Assembly: GCA_038496445.1 (NCBI GenBank)
Contig: JALMLS010000322.1
Span: 744,001 to 808,000 of the forward strand
DNA length: 64,000 nt
Reading direction: 5' to 3'
Source of the DNA: Trichosphaerium sp. ATCC 40318
Taxonomy: Eukaryota > Discosea > Flabellinia > Trichosidae
The position numbers and the translations under genes were made by a program. Numbering within the stretch: position 1 is the first letter of the stretch; each line of letters begins with the position of its first letter. Of this stretch, positions 36,007-47,206 are shown piece by piece. A model generated the notes under the pieces. The model was not told where the DNA came from and made no database searches. It worked only from the letters and a program-made list of their open reading frames with translations.

Positions 36007-36212
36007 CGTGCATTGAAAAAGTATCACGTGTCCACTTAAAGCTGAGATAAAAAGCTAATTTTTAGTAAGGGCGTGATTGTAAGTGCTCGCAACCTTCTCC
36101 AAGGGATCTTGAACACTGCGAACACTATTTCCTCTTTCATTGAAACTAGTACAATAAAAAGCTACGAAACAGCTAAAAGTCAACAAACGCCACCTCATAA
36201 AGTTAGAGTGAC
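36007..36212. other. Intergenic, start of Ras tandem duplication
   Basis: Spacer and promoter of the first Ras gene. From about 36070 it matches the promoter of the second Ras gene, sharing 'cagctaaaagtcaacaaac' just upstream of both starts. Confidence 0.5.
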
Positions 36213-37590
36213 ATGAATGAGTATAAAATCGGTATACTAGGCCCTAGAGGAGTAGGGAAATCAGCAACAACAGTACAATTCATCCGAAACGTGTTCGTAA
36301 CAGATTACGACCCAACCATAGAAGATCCGTACGCACAGAGGTTTTTGAATGCTACAACGCTGAAAATAGTCAACAACAACTTTAAACACTCGCTTACACT
36401 AAATTAAAGTAAACAAGTCTCCATAGACAACAAATCTGCCTTGCTTGATATTCTTGATACGCCGGAACCTGAAGAGTACGCTGAAATGGGTGAAGCGGTA
36501 ATTGTAATTTGAGATACTGCAGCAATCTAACAGCAAGTTGCAGAATATTCGAAATGGTGATGGCTTTATTTTAATGTACAGTATTACAGAAAGACAATCA
36601 TTTGAAGAGATGCCAGAATTGTTTGAAACTGTTTACAGGTTCCAGAAATAGAGTCAAGCTTTTCTCAGTTTTTACTTCTTTATTTTATTTGTACCAACTT
36701 GTTAACCAATGCAAAACTATTTTTCATACACATTGTTCATCCAGTGGTTGCTATTTACTGAATATTTAACTTGGTTTTTGACATGCTAAGTATTTGTGTA
36801 CAGGGTAAGAGATACAGAAAATGTTCCTATTGTACTTGTGGGAAATAAAGTAGACTTGGAAGAAAATAGACAAGTTACCACAGAAGAAGGAAATGAACTT
36901 GCACAGAAGAATGAATGTGTATTTTTTGAAGCATCTGCTAAGACACGTATCAATATTAATGAGCAGTTTTATGAACTTGTAAGAGAAATTCGTAAAAATG
37001 ACAACCATCAAAGTCCACCGCCAAAGCAAGGGTGTTGTACTGTAATATAATAAATTTTATACTTCAATTATAACAAATATTGGAAGTTCACTCATTAAGA
37101 ACTACTATGTCTGTTTGGTTAGTTTTTGATTATACAAAACCGTTACTGTGTAGTAAAAGCTTAGACATGGGATCTTGCCCTTTTAAGAACTATTAGTAAA
37201 CACAAGTTGCACCTTTTTTCACTGTTGCAATTTTGGTTTGCCTTTTTCTTGTCAGTAACAATAACAGTGAAGGTTTATGATATGTATGCATATTATTCAT
37301 TTATAACATGAGAACATTCTTTTAATCATCCTTGGATTACTTGAATAGTAAACAATAGACCTGTTAAAAATGCATTGGCTTTTCGTACCAACGCTTCAAA
37401 ATTAACTTACTAGTCTATGTAAAGAAGTGCTTTACCTTTTCCTTTTTGACTTCAGGCTATGACACTACCCTTTTTTTATTCTAATGGTTCAATGAAAGAT
37501 AAGAATCTTTGACACTCCTGACGGGTACTTCTCTATCTCTGTCATTGACATACCACATGGTCGCTTTGAAATTGAGGTTTTGCAAAACCT
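36070..37590 (+). repeat. Tandem duplication unit 1 (Ras gene and flanks)
   Basis: Matches about 38660-40290. The match covers promoter, four exons, three introns and about 500 nt downstream ('ttaatcatccttggattact', 'ttcctttttgacttcaggc'). Confidence 0.85.
36213..37050 (+). CDS. Ras-family small GTPase, copy 1 (185 aa)
   Basis: Exons 36213-36340, 36410-36497, 36544-36638 and 36804-37050 sum to 558 nt, 185 residues plus stop. Ras landmarks: [17 protein letters not shown] (G1), [12 protein letters not shown] (G2/effector loop), LDILDT (G3), [23 protein letters not shown] (G4 NKxD), EASAKT (G5), and CTVI as a CaaX prenylation box. It is a membrane-anchored signalling switch by family. Key residues are abnormal: by Ras numbering position 12 is Arg, 59 is Pro, 60 is Glu and 61 is Pro, where catalysis and nucleotide response need Gly12, Ala59, Gly60 and Gln61. 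This copy is probably defective in GTP hydrolysis, and perhaps in switching at all. Confidence 0.9.
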
Positions 37591-38834
37591 GAAAACGGTG
37601 AAGGTAAAGGTATAAGAATGGACAACTTGAGGCGGATTTCGCAATAAACAACATGTAACTCCCCAATGTCACAACAAGGATGTGGCGTTTCCAAGCATTA
37701 TGGCAAATCCTCAAAGGAGCGTGTTTTGAAACGGTCAAGCAGAATGCATTCAGCATGTACTACATAACATCTGCAATGCTGGATATAATTTTTCAGGTAC
37801 TCCGATTAGAGCAGCATGCATTGAAGCCTTATGAATTTACCTATGTTGACTGTCCCATGTTTGACAGTTGTTCTAGAAAACAACCCAGCGTAATTGGGAT
37901 TGGAAAAGCCAAGATACCAATGGCATTTCAACTCAAGTGCAATAAAGTTGTTGAAAACGTACTGTAGACAAGCACATATGAACTACATCACTGACAAAAA
38001 AAGTGAGCACTACCCATATGATGAAATTCTTTGGCACAGTGCAATGGCATGGGATTATTGCAGTAAGGAAAATTCGCACATTGTGGAGCGCAGGTGAAGT
38101 ACAAACTTCAATTACTGGGAAAACAGGTTTGTTGCACTTGATCTACTTCTACATCTCTGGCAACATAAAATTTAATGCTAACCTGTTACAATTCATTTTT
38201 AGTTATTATCTTTAAGCGCCACATGGTACCAGGGCATTTCACCTGTGTTGATGAAATCCATATTCCAGCACAATATTTCAATTGCCCTCTAAAAACTCAA
38301 CATTTATTAAGAAACCTGGATCCAAGTGCCTCAATAATTCCAACTAGGTATCTGATTGACTGACTTTATCAACCCTTTGAAGTGAAGCACTAGCAAAAGA
38401 ATTGCATGTGGGATACACAAGAGTGGTCAAGTCCTAAGTTCGACAAATGCAAAGTGACACTTCTTGTTGGTAGGTTTTACTACACCCTCACAAATACTTT
38501 TATTTGTACAAATTTCAAGGCTGGGCCCTTACTCCACAACGTGTTTTTACAGGAAATTGCAAGGGAATTGCTTATCACAGAGACAGAAAAATAAGATCCT
38601 AATTTTGTTGTCAGTTTTTTTTTGGTGATTGTTCATGACGACCGCGACAAAAGCTAAAATTCTTAGTTTGAGCGTGATTGTAAGCACTCGCAACCTTCTC
38701 CATGGAGGATCTTGTACACTACGAGCACTACTTCCTTTCTATGTTATTAAAATAGATTTCTCTGAAACAAGTAAAATAAAGAGCTACAAAACAGCTAAAA
38801 GTCAACAAACACCACCTCATAAAGTTAGAGTGAC
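37051..38834. other. Between the Ras genes
   Basis: Apart from the duplicated flank, 37600-38630 is unique and holds several modest ORFs (37680-37967, 38175-38363, 38406-38594) that could be pieces of a degenerate gene. Their joins are not clear and I do not recognise the translation. The start contains a short MORN-repeat-like string near 37616-37635. Confidence 0.35.
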
Positions 38835-40290
38835 ATGATTGAGTACAGAATCGTTGTAATGGGCCCTGGAGGAGTAGGGAAATCAGCAACGACAGTACAA
38901 TTCATTCAAAACGTATTCGTAACAGATTACGACCCAACCATAGAAGATCCGTACGCACAGAGGTTTTTGAATGATACAACGCTGAAAATAGTCAACAACA
39001 ACTTTAAACACTCACTTACGCACTAAGGTATCGTAAGCAAGTCTCTGTAGATGACAAAGGTGCCTTGCTAGAAATTCTTGATACAGCGGGACCCGAAGAG
39101 TACTCTGCCATGCGTGAAGCTGTAATTGTAATTTGAGATACTGCAATCTAACAGCAAGTTGTAGTACATTCGAAATGGTGATGGCTTTATTTTAATGTAC
39201 AGTATTACAGAAAGACAATCATTCGAAGAGATGCCAGAATTGTTTGAAACTATTTACAGGTGGTTTTCTCCGTTTTTTTACTCATTTTTTACACCAAAGT
39301 TAGTTTTCACACACATTGTTCATTCAGTGTTTGCTATTTACTGAATATTTAAACATGCTAAGTATTTGTGTACAGGGTCAGAGATACAGAAAATGTTCCT
39401 ATTGTACTTGTGGGAAATAAAGTAGACTTGGAAGAAAATAGACAAGTTACCACAGAAGAAGGAAATGAACTTGCAAAGAAGAATGAATGTGTATTTTTTG
39501 AAGCATCTGCTAAGACACGTATCAATATTAATGAGCAGTTTTATGAACTTGTAAGAGAAATTCGTAAAAATGACAACCATCAAAGTCCACCACCGCCAAA
39601 GCAAGGGTGTTGTACTGTAATATAATAAATTTTATACTTCAATTAGAACAAATATTGGAAGCTCACTCATTAAGAACTACTATGTCTGTTTGGTTGGTTA
39701 ATTCGATTATGCCAAATGTTGGACCTTAGAGGTTACCAGAGACGTCAACAGAACTACATAAGCTAATGTACCAATAAAATACAATGTGGTTAAAAACACG
39801 TGGTGTCGAAGATCTGTAAGATCTGACTAAACACGAAAACCAAAAGTCACACAGCAAAAAAGTTGCAAACTTGAATGATACGGACACCAGATTTGGTAGA
39901 TTTGGGAGCAGATAATAAGGGTTCCCTGGCGACGATGATGGTCGCATACTATACACTCATACCCTTGTAGTTCAAACGCTTTGAGAAATGAAAAATAGAG
40001 TTAAAGGTTACATGCAAAATAAAGCGCTTTAATCATCCTTGGATTACTTTGTAATAAACAATAGATGTATTAAAAAATGCGTTGGCTTTTTACCCAACGG
40101 TTTTGAATGTAAAGAAGTACTTTTCCTTTTTGACTTCAGGCCATGACGGCCTTTTTTTATTCTAATGGTTCAATGAAACACTAGAATCTTTGCACTCCTG
40201 ACGAGTACTTCTCTATCTCCTCAAGGTGATCAAACCATAGTTACAAACAGTGCGCATTGATACGTATGCTACCACATGGTCGCTTTGTAA
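38660..40290 (+). repeat. Tandem duplication unit 2 (Ras gene and flanks)
   Basis: Second unit of the Ras duplication, with about 330 nt inserted after the gene (about 39690-40010) relative to unit 1. Confidence 0.85.
38835..39625 (+). CDS. Ras-family small GTPase, copy 2 (188 aa)
   Basis: Exons 38835-38962, 39028-39121, 39165-39259 and 39376-39625 sum to 567 nt, 188 residues plus stop. It has [17 protein letters not shown] with Gly12 kept, the DPTIEDPY effector region, [37 protein letters not shown] and the CaaX box CTVI. Unlike copy 1 it keeps Ala59-Gly60, but position 61 is Pro in place of the catalytic Gln. It is the better candidate for a working Ras, with altered intrinsic hydrolysis. 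Intron positions are the same as in copy 1, and the last exons are almost identical, so duplication or conversion is recent. Confidence 0.93.
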
Positions 40291-40962
40291 GTGAGGTTTT
40301 GTCTGAAAGAGAGATTTGCTCCTTTTTTTTCTCTTTATTCTGCTCACGTGATTTTTAAGACTCTACACGTGATACTTAACCACAACCATGCTATGTCACA
40401 GTGCGATTTTTTCTTCCACGTGATTGAATTGAAACGTATTTCGCTGAGATTGAATGGTAGATTTCTATGAGTGAAGCGTTTATTCCGCTTTTTCGGAAAA
40501 TTCCGAACAATCTAGTCAGTGATTCTTCAAACTTACAATTTAAATACCATTGAAGGTGTTGAACCTAAATATAAAATATAATGTCACACGCTATTAGAGT
40601 ACGTTATAGAAGCTATTACAAACAACAATGGTCCTTAAATAGGGTATTTAGGCACCTAAACTACTTAAAAAGCATCACGATACTCAATATAATACAAGGC
40701 ACGTGGTTGGAGTTGTTTTTAAGCTTGAGCGAATATAAAGCAAGTTATTTGACTTTTTTGACCTTAAATACACTCTTGACATCCTTTGCGAACAAGTGTA
40801 GGCACACCTACAACGTTATTGCCTATACGTATCTCGTTTGACAATCACGTTTTTTTACAAACAAGGTTTAGCGAAGTTGTGTTCTTTTTTCGGTTTTTTT
40901 ATTAACTACCTATCTCTTGCTACTATGCGTTCCTTTGTCTCATTATTTTCTGTAGGAAGCAG
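39626..40962. other. Intergenic
   Basis: Contains the downstream end of the Ras duplication, then about 600 nt with four CACGTG sites (about 40346, 40365, 40420, 40699). The ORF 40581-40841 has no recognisable motif. Confidence 0.4.
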
Positions 40963-42365
40963 TTCTGTGATTTGCCTTCGGAGCTTCAGATGTATTTTTG
41001 CACATTCACTAAGGACGCGAATATGTTTTGGCCGGTAGTTTGTCGTTCGAGTGCTTTGGCTACGAGATTTGATGAACAATTTGAAAAGAAGGGCACATGG
41101 AGTTTTTGGCACGTCGGAGGATGGCTTCAGAGACAGCAGCAGTACAAGAATGGCGTAAAACAAGGAGAATATAAAGAGTGGGATAAGAATAAGCAAGTTT
41201 TAGAGCAGTGCTTTTATCTATGTGATAAGAAAGAAGGCGTATCAAAACATTGGCATTCTAATGGCCAGTTATCTATTCTATGTTCGTATAAGAATGGTAT
41301 GATACAAGGAGATTATACAAGCTGGCATGATAACGGTCAATTGAAAATTCAAACCTGCTGTAAAGACGACTTGAACCACGGTAACATTCTTTTCTTCTTT
41401 TTTTTTTTTTGTTCATCTTAAGTTTCTTACGAATACGTTTAGGTGAGTACAAGCAGTGGCACTCGAACGGTCAATTAGATATTCTGTGTTATCATAAACA
41501 TGGCAAAGAAGAAGGTGAATATCAGCAATACCACGAAAATGGTAGATTGGAGGTTCAATGTACTTGTCGAGGTGGTAAAGAAGAGGGAGAATATAAGCAA
41601 TGGCACAAGAACGGTACTTTACAAGTTCTTTGTCACGTCATGAATGACAAACGAGAAGGTACTTTTTGCCTTCATAACAATTTCTAGAAGCGTCTCTTGT
41701 TGTTTAGATGCTGATAATTTTATAAAAGGCGAGTTTCGTGAGTGGCATAGCAATGGACAGTTATTTACAGAGTGTATTTATAAGGATGATAAAATACAAG
41801 GTATTAATAGAAAATGGTTCGAAAATGGCTTGGCACAGGAGACCTGTCATTACGATATGGGAAAAAGGAATGGCGAATATAAGAGATGGTACAGAAATGG
41901 TGAATTATTCGAACACATACAATACAAGGACGGCAAACTTGATGGTAAGTCGATTTTTTTTTTTTTTTCAACATAACTTAACACTTTTTTCTAGGACTTT
42001 ACAAGCAATGGAATGATAATGGATTACTGCTAAAGGAGTGTTATCACGCTGAAGGAAAACTTGATGGTACGTTGGCTTGTTTTGTAAAAAAATATTATCA
42101 CGTGCTAATAAGAAAATAAGGAGAATGTAAAGTTTACAGAAACGGACATTTATCAATACATTGTTGGTATAAAAACGGTGTTTTCCATGGTCCTTACCAA
42201 GAATGGATGTATAGTATTTCAGGAAATGTAATTACAGAAAAGTATAGTGTATTCGAGAACGGTAAAAGTAGGACTATAAAAGATTTGTGGGCAGAAAATG
42301 AAGAACTACGAAAAAAAAATAACATTCTACAGAACCTGTTATCTCAACAAGACAGTGAAAAATAA
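40963..42365 (+). CDS. F-box-like/MORN-variant repeat protein, spliced
   Basis: Unlike its three intronless paralogues this member has introns. Open sequence begins FCDLPSELQMYFCTFTKDAN (F-box-like), then RSSALATRFDEQFEKKGTW and MORN-variant repeats such as WHSNGQLSILCSYKNGMIQG. Introns at about 41382-41441, 41659-41730, 41946-41994 and 42066-42119 interrupt the array, and the repeat pattern resumes correctly after each. The C-terminus leaves the repeat and ends in a short Leu/Asn/Gln helix (LWAENEELRKKNNILQNLL) that could form a coiled coil. The true start is probably in an upstream exon: the first in-frame ATG (40989) would cut the F-box-like helix. Role inferred as for the paralogues. Confidence 0.8.
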
Positions 42366-42527
42366 ATTCTCATCCCGTCCTGGCATGCCAAGAACGCCGT
42401 TGACGTTAAATAATTCGAACAATTTTTTTGAAACTTACCACGTGACTTTACAATACGATGAAAAAACCTTTTTACTTTCAACTATGTACAAAAATTCTAT
42501 TGCTGCAGGGAGAAATAGTACTATTTA
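42366..42527. other. Convergent 3' interval
   Basis: Short spacer between two convergent genes, with a CACGTG near 42438. Confidence 0.4.
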
Positions 42528-43436
42528 TCATGTCTCACTTTTCTCTCCTTCCTTCTTTGTATCTTCCTCTGGAAGTTGTTTACCATTGAACAAAAAGTAT
42601 AAGGCTCTCATTGGTTGTTCTTCAACTTGAAGTGATCTAAATTACCGTTAAACATAACCACTAACAAGTCTTCTATGACGAAAAGGAGTGCAACTTAACA
42701 AAAACTGTTACTGTGTGTACGTACTTATCAATTTGTTCATCTGTAAACTCTTCCAAGCCGAAAACTTGTCTCATGTAATGTACCATAAAGTTATCGCTGT
42801 TAAGACCGTATAAAGATGTTTCATATCTTATTAACTGTTTTGTAAAGCCAAGATTTGGTTGAATTATGTCTCTCCTTTCCTTAACGTAAGTGAAGGCTTC
42901 TTTCAATGAAATGTTCTTTTGCTTCATTACGTATGACACTACAATTGTCGCTGACCGGCTTATACCAGCCTCGCCTATGTCTAGAAGTTAGTTTTGAGTA
43001 TTTTTGTCGTTTCTAACTCACAATGAACTAAAACAAAACCTCCAGCCTCTATTTCGCTATGAATAAACTCGTGAAGGTCTGGAATAAGCGTCAAGAGATC
43101 TGTTTCTGCGCTGTCTTCAACAGTCACTTGTTTCCCCTAAACCAAATTGATTTCGATTTAAAATTCATTGTAACGAGTTGAAATCGCCGTTACATACCTT
43201 AAAATCAGTTGCTAGCCATTTTGGTACAGGATCTTTTGTTATTGAAAGTACCGCTGTTACACCAGCGTTTTTAAGTAGTTCTATGTTTTGTATAGCCGCT
43301 CTACTGGCTAGTAGCAGCGATCCCTCAAAAATAACGCTCGCTTTTCGTTTTAGAAGATCAACTGGTCTATTTTCTAGTTACCTGGGAGTTGTCCTTTACC
43401 AGGGCCAATAGGACTTGTGGATTGGCCTGAGCCCAT
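42528..43436 (-). CDS. Dual-specificity protein phosphatase, probably myristoylated
   Basis: Removes phosphate from Tyr and Ser/Thr. From ATG (43436) the protein starts MGSGQS, a fit to the N-myristoylation pattern (Gly2, Ser6). A 46-nt intron leads to ASVIFEGSLLLASRAAIQ and LLKNAGVTAVLSIT, the usual first half of the DUSP fold. Then come HEFIHSEIEAGGFVLVHC and, after another intron, EAGISRSATIVVSYVM, giving the intact signature H-C-x5-R. SLKEAFTYVKERRDIIQPNLGF is the conserved helix after it. The C-terminal exon (42528-42630) with EEQPMRALYFLFNGKQLPEE is likely but its donor is not clear; otherwise the protein ends near 42673. The catalytic Asp should lie in the exon with VEDSAETDLL. Membrane attachment is inferred. 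Confidence 0.85.
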
Positions 43437-43765
43437 CGTCAGTTCAGTTTATTCGGATTTCAGCACATTTTAAGTCAAACGACTAAGGCACGGTTTGCAG
43501 CCTGTAAAACGTGTCATCACTTATATCATTCGTGATATTATTGGCTACACTAGCGTTCACATTGGAATGCCAAACATAAAACAGTCAAGTACAGGAAGAC
43601 ATTTCTCAAAAAGTAGTCACGTGACATTGCAATGTAATTTACTCTGTTTTCCCCTTGTTGCTTTCGACCTATCCTTTATATACAATTTGTACTATCGTGT
43701 ATATAGGTAGGTTTAAGAAGAAACATAACCAAAACTAGCGATAAAACCACAAATCAATTGTTTAT
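43437..43765. other. Intergenic
   Basis: Spacer on the minus strand between two genes, with a palindromic GTCACGTGAC near 43616. The ORF 43495-43710 has no support. Confidence 0.35.
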
Positions 43766-44720
43766 TTAGAATAGTTTGTAAGCAAAACGTTTTTTAGCTG
43801 GTTTTGGGGATTCCTTACATGTGCTTGGTACATGAAAAACTCCGATAAATAACAATGTAGAGATTGGGAGATGAGATGACGAAGAATACATCAGAACCAT
43901 CCAAGAAAAAAAAAGAAAATTGCGAGGAAGTAAAGAACAGTACCTTAACATCATCAGCTGTAGGTGTTGCCAATTTCTTTGTAACTGTGTATCTTTGTTT
44001 AACTACTGCTCCTGAAACAGTGACATGGTAATCGATAGCGTCAATGCTACCATCTTTTCCAACAAATACAGAAACAATGGTACTTTGTTGAGGCCCAGCG
44101 CAAGCTAGAGTCCACTCAGTTCCGGTCTAAGTAATCTATCAATACACGTTCCAAAAAATACAGTGTTGATGGTTATTAAATAACGCTCTAAATGCATATG
44201 ATGCCAAAGAGTAGACGGGATTGTTTTAGATTCAAAAAAAAAGTTGCAAATCTTTTTGGAGTTACGCACGTGGGACCATGAGTCACATCCTGAATTTTGG
44301 GTATTTGGTTCAACGTCAACAGAACATTCACCTTTAACATTAATTACTGTTGTTGAGTTTTGTGTATCTAACGATACAACCGGACTTGATCCTTCTCCAG
44401 AAATAGTTACATTGGGAGAACTACATGAAAAAAAGGAATCAGCACGAAATTTCGTAAGAAATGTATGCAACATTTGTAAAAGTGGTTATGCTTCTTGTTT
44501 GGGTGTTAAACACTCCAAAGACGTACAAGCCTTGTTAATTCAGTTGTGCGAAAGAAAACGAGCTTAAGCTCTTACTACCGGCAAACGCATAGCTGCCTCC
44601 TGGGCTCGATGCCATACCAGTAAACTCAAATGCAACAGCGTCGAAACCTGGTGGGAAAGGGACCACTTGAGAGAGTGATAGAGCTATGAAGGCGAAGATA
44701 AGTATGGTTGTGAGTTGCAT
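43766..44720 (-). CDS. Secreted protein of unknown function
   Basis: The start at 44720 gives a textbook signal peptide (MQLTTILIFAFIALSLSQ). The mature protein begins VVPFPPGFDAVAFEFTGM. Later exons read PNVTISGEGSSPVVSLDTQ, VNVKGECSVDVEPNTQ, TGTEWTLACAGPQQSTIVSV, GKDGSIDAIDYHVTVSGAVV and KQRYTVTKKLATPTADDV, with a basic tail PKPAKKRFAYKLF to the stop at 43766. The composition (short beta strands, Ser/Thr/Val) suggests a small beta-sandwich. No family recognised. The two internal introns have normal GT-AG ends. Confidence 0.65.
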
Positions 44721-45556
44721 TACTATCTAGATGACAATATTTAAGGCAGATAAGGAAGGTTAACAAATACTGTGAACATTCCCAAAGATATCGAATTTCG
44801 ATAAAATGGGTCTTAGTTAACTGAACGCCAAAAGCCGTGACATCTTTTTCAAATTACTGCAAGCTGTTGAACTTGTTGTTTTTTTAATATTCGTGTGAGT
44901 TGTCACAACACTGCTAAGGTTGATATCCATTGAAAATGCAGAAAAATAAAGTTGAAGCGGCTCAATTGTTTTTCAGTCACTAATCAAAGGGGTAACACAA
45001 TTGGTAGCTCCCTGATAAAGCTGCCAGTGATTGAGCTTTACAAATGATGTAAACATTACAGCTCAATGTGCTTTGCATCAAACGATCAGGATATTACTGA
45101 ATGGTAACTATCATTCGTAATTTATATGTTATTGGTGTATGCCTTTGGCTTCACTTGTAAGCAAAAGCTTCAAACAAAATTGACTGTCACATGTGCATGA
45201 CATTTTTCTCTAGCACGTGCTATAGCACTTGTTCCCTCCAGTAGCATCTTTGTTTGTGAACTTATCTGGTGACATTCGACTTCTTACTAGTACATCTTAA
45301 AAATACTATCACCGAACGGAAAGCTATGTTAGATGATCATGTAGTCTGATGCTGCTTGTACCTAGTTTAACCCAGTACAATGCCTACACCACGACCAAGC
45401 GGCATGGTATAAATGTTATTGTTATGGCTACTTGGAGGAAGAACAGTTAATGAATAGATTTTCCTCATAAAAAACGAAGTCACCGGTTGTATAAGTTAAG
45501 TCAAGCGAGTCACATTTTCCGGCCAAACTAATTTATGCGGCTGACTCAGCCAGATC
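44721..45556. promoter_or_regulatory. Divergent promoter region
   Basis: About 840 nt between a minus- and a plus-strand gene, no ORF of note. One AGCACGTGCT palindrome near 45211. Confidence 0.35.
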
Positions 45557-46427
45557 ATGGCCACAAACACTAACAACACTCCCATGTTTCATGATGTTAA
45601 CTTCTGGAACAAAAAAGCAGGGACAATGTCAAAAAAGACTGTAGCGAACGTTTTCTTGCGTCAATACGTACAACACATTGTAAAAGCTATGCCAAAGCCA
45701 AAGGCCGGAGAATTAATACTAGATATTGGTTGTGGCGATGGAAATGGATTAATGGTACTCGAAGAAGTGTATGGAGACTGTGGTGCTTCGTTTCACGGCG
45801 TAGATATTGCTCCAAACATGATTGAATGGTGTAAAGAGTTGAAACTTCCAAACGTTAAAAAACTTGAGGTACCTACCACTTAACCGCTCTTCCTAACGCT
45901 TAGATAAGGTCCAAGATGCATGTAAGATGGATAAAGTACAATCTGAGATGTACGATCACGTGATTAGCTCTCTTTGTTTAGAATTCGTGAAAGATCATGT
46001 TACTGCATTCAAAGAAGTTTATAGAGTATTGAAGCAAGGTTCTAAGGCCTATGTTGTTGCATGGTCAGGTCAAACACCCTTTGATCCTATTCAAAAGATT
46101 GCAAAGAAAGTATCACCAGATAGTCGTAGGGCGAAGAGTCATTACGACAAACCTTACTTGAGTGACAAGGATTACTTTGAAGATGTAGTCAAACAAGCAT
46201 GGTTTTCTTCTTTTACGATTGAGAAAGTGGATGCTTGCTTCAAAGGGACCTTTGATGATTGGTATTCTCTTGTGGAGAATGAAAGCACAGGATGGTCTTT
46301 GTCCGAACAGAATATCAAGGGGTTGAAGGCAGCTTCAAGAGAAGTTATACAAGATTTATTTGGTATTGTTGATGGACAGTTCACTCAACAGTGTTCGTGT
46401 TGGTTGCTAACTGCCAGTAAACACTAA
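45557..46427 (+). CDS. Class I SAM-dependent methyltransferase (276 aa)
   Basis: Two exons, 45557-45868 and 45909-46427, with a 40-nt intron. Motif I is LILDIGCGDGNG, the SAM-binding loop. GASFHGVDIAPNMIEWC supplies the acidic motif II, and MYDHVISSLCLEFVKD with the following YRVLKQGSKAYVVAWS gives motifs III and IV of the ubiE/type 11 methyltransferase fold. The C-terminal half (FTIEKVDACFKGTFDDWYSL; GQFTQQCSCWLLTASKH) is the usual cap. The substrate is unknown; small-molecule or arsenite-type and lipid methyltransferases share this outline. No targeting signal is obvious. It lies 250 nt upstream of the RidA gene on the same strand, without evidence of linkage. Confidence 0.9.
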
Positions 46428-46678
46428 GCGTTACGGAACGTAGACTAATACTGTTATGTATTTGTTATCAAATAAAGCAACGTTTTAGATAATATCACGT
46501 GAAGTTCAACGATGGCATTTTGTCAAAAAAAAAAAAGTAAATCGCGAAATTGATTACTGTAGAAGCTTTACACCTTGGAAGAGGTGTGAAACTTACTCTC
46601 ACCTGCGAACAAACTTAAAAGCTGCACTTAACTTTTAATAAAAAAAGGGGAAAAGCGCTGTATTGACGTCTGAGCTCC
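46428..46678. other. Intergenic promoter
   Basis: Holds AATAAAG (46469) for the upstream gene, a CACGTG near 46496 and the promoter of the RidA gene. Confidence 0.4.
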
Positions 46679-47206
46679 ATGGAAAGAGAAAAAATATCCG
46701 GAAACGCCGTTTGGGAAGACAAATATGGCTACAGTAGAGCAGTTAAAGTAGATAAAACAATTTACGTGTCAGGAACAACGTCATTTGATAAATCCGGTAC
46801 AATAATCGGTAAAACTGCAAGCGAACAAGCAGGCCAAATATTTAAGAACATTTCTGAAGCGTTAGTAAAAGGTTGAAGTCATACTCATTTATTTCTTGTT
46901 AAAACCCTCTAAAATTAACTCTAGCTGGTTCTTGCATGCGTGACGTAGTGCGAACACGCATGTACGTTGTTGACATTCAAAAAAATGGCCAAGAACTCGG
47001 TTTAGCGCACGGTAAGGCTTTCCATGACACTAAACCTGCAACGTCAATGATTGGAGTAGCGTAAGTTAAGGTTTCCTAGTTGACACTCTAACGGAACTTC
47101 TAGAGGCTTACTCAAACCTGAAATGATCGTGGAGATAGAAGCAGTTGCTGTTGTATCACCCAAACACTATCAGGGAGAGGCTAACGAACCTAAGTTCGTT
47201 CAGTGA
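46679..47206 (+). CDS. RidA/YjgF-family imine deaminase-like protein (143 aa)
   Basis: Three exons, 46679-46871, 46925-47060 and 47104-47206, sum to 432 nt. RidA proteins hydrolyse reactive enamines and imines made by PLP enzymes. Family marks are VDKTIYVSGTTSFD near the start, QAGQIFKNISEAL, then VVRTRMYVVDI with the conserved catalytic Arg, KPATSMIGVA, and MIVEIEAVAVV with the conserved Glu. It resembles the longer eukaryotic or fungal-type members with an N-terminal start MEREKISGNAVWEDKYGYSRAV rather than short bacterial RidA. No targeting peptide is obvious, so it is probably cytosolic. It forms trimers in the known family. Confidence 0.92.

Noticed and set aside
37680-38594. Possible transposase fragments between the Ras genes
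   Set aside because: Short ORFs without DDE spacing, terminal repeats or recognisable domains; not enough to call a mobile element.
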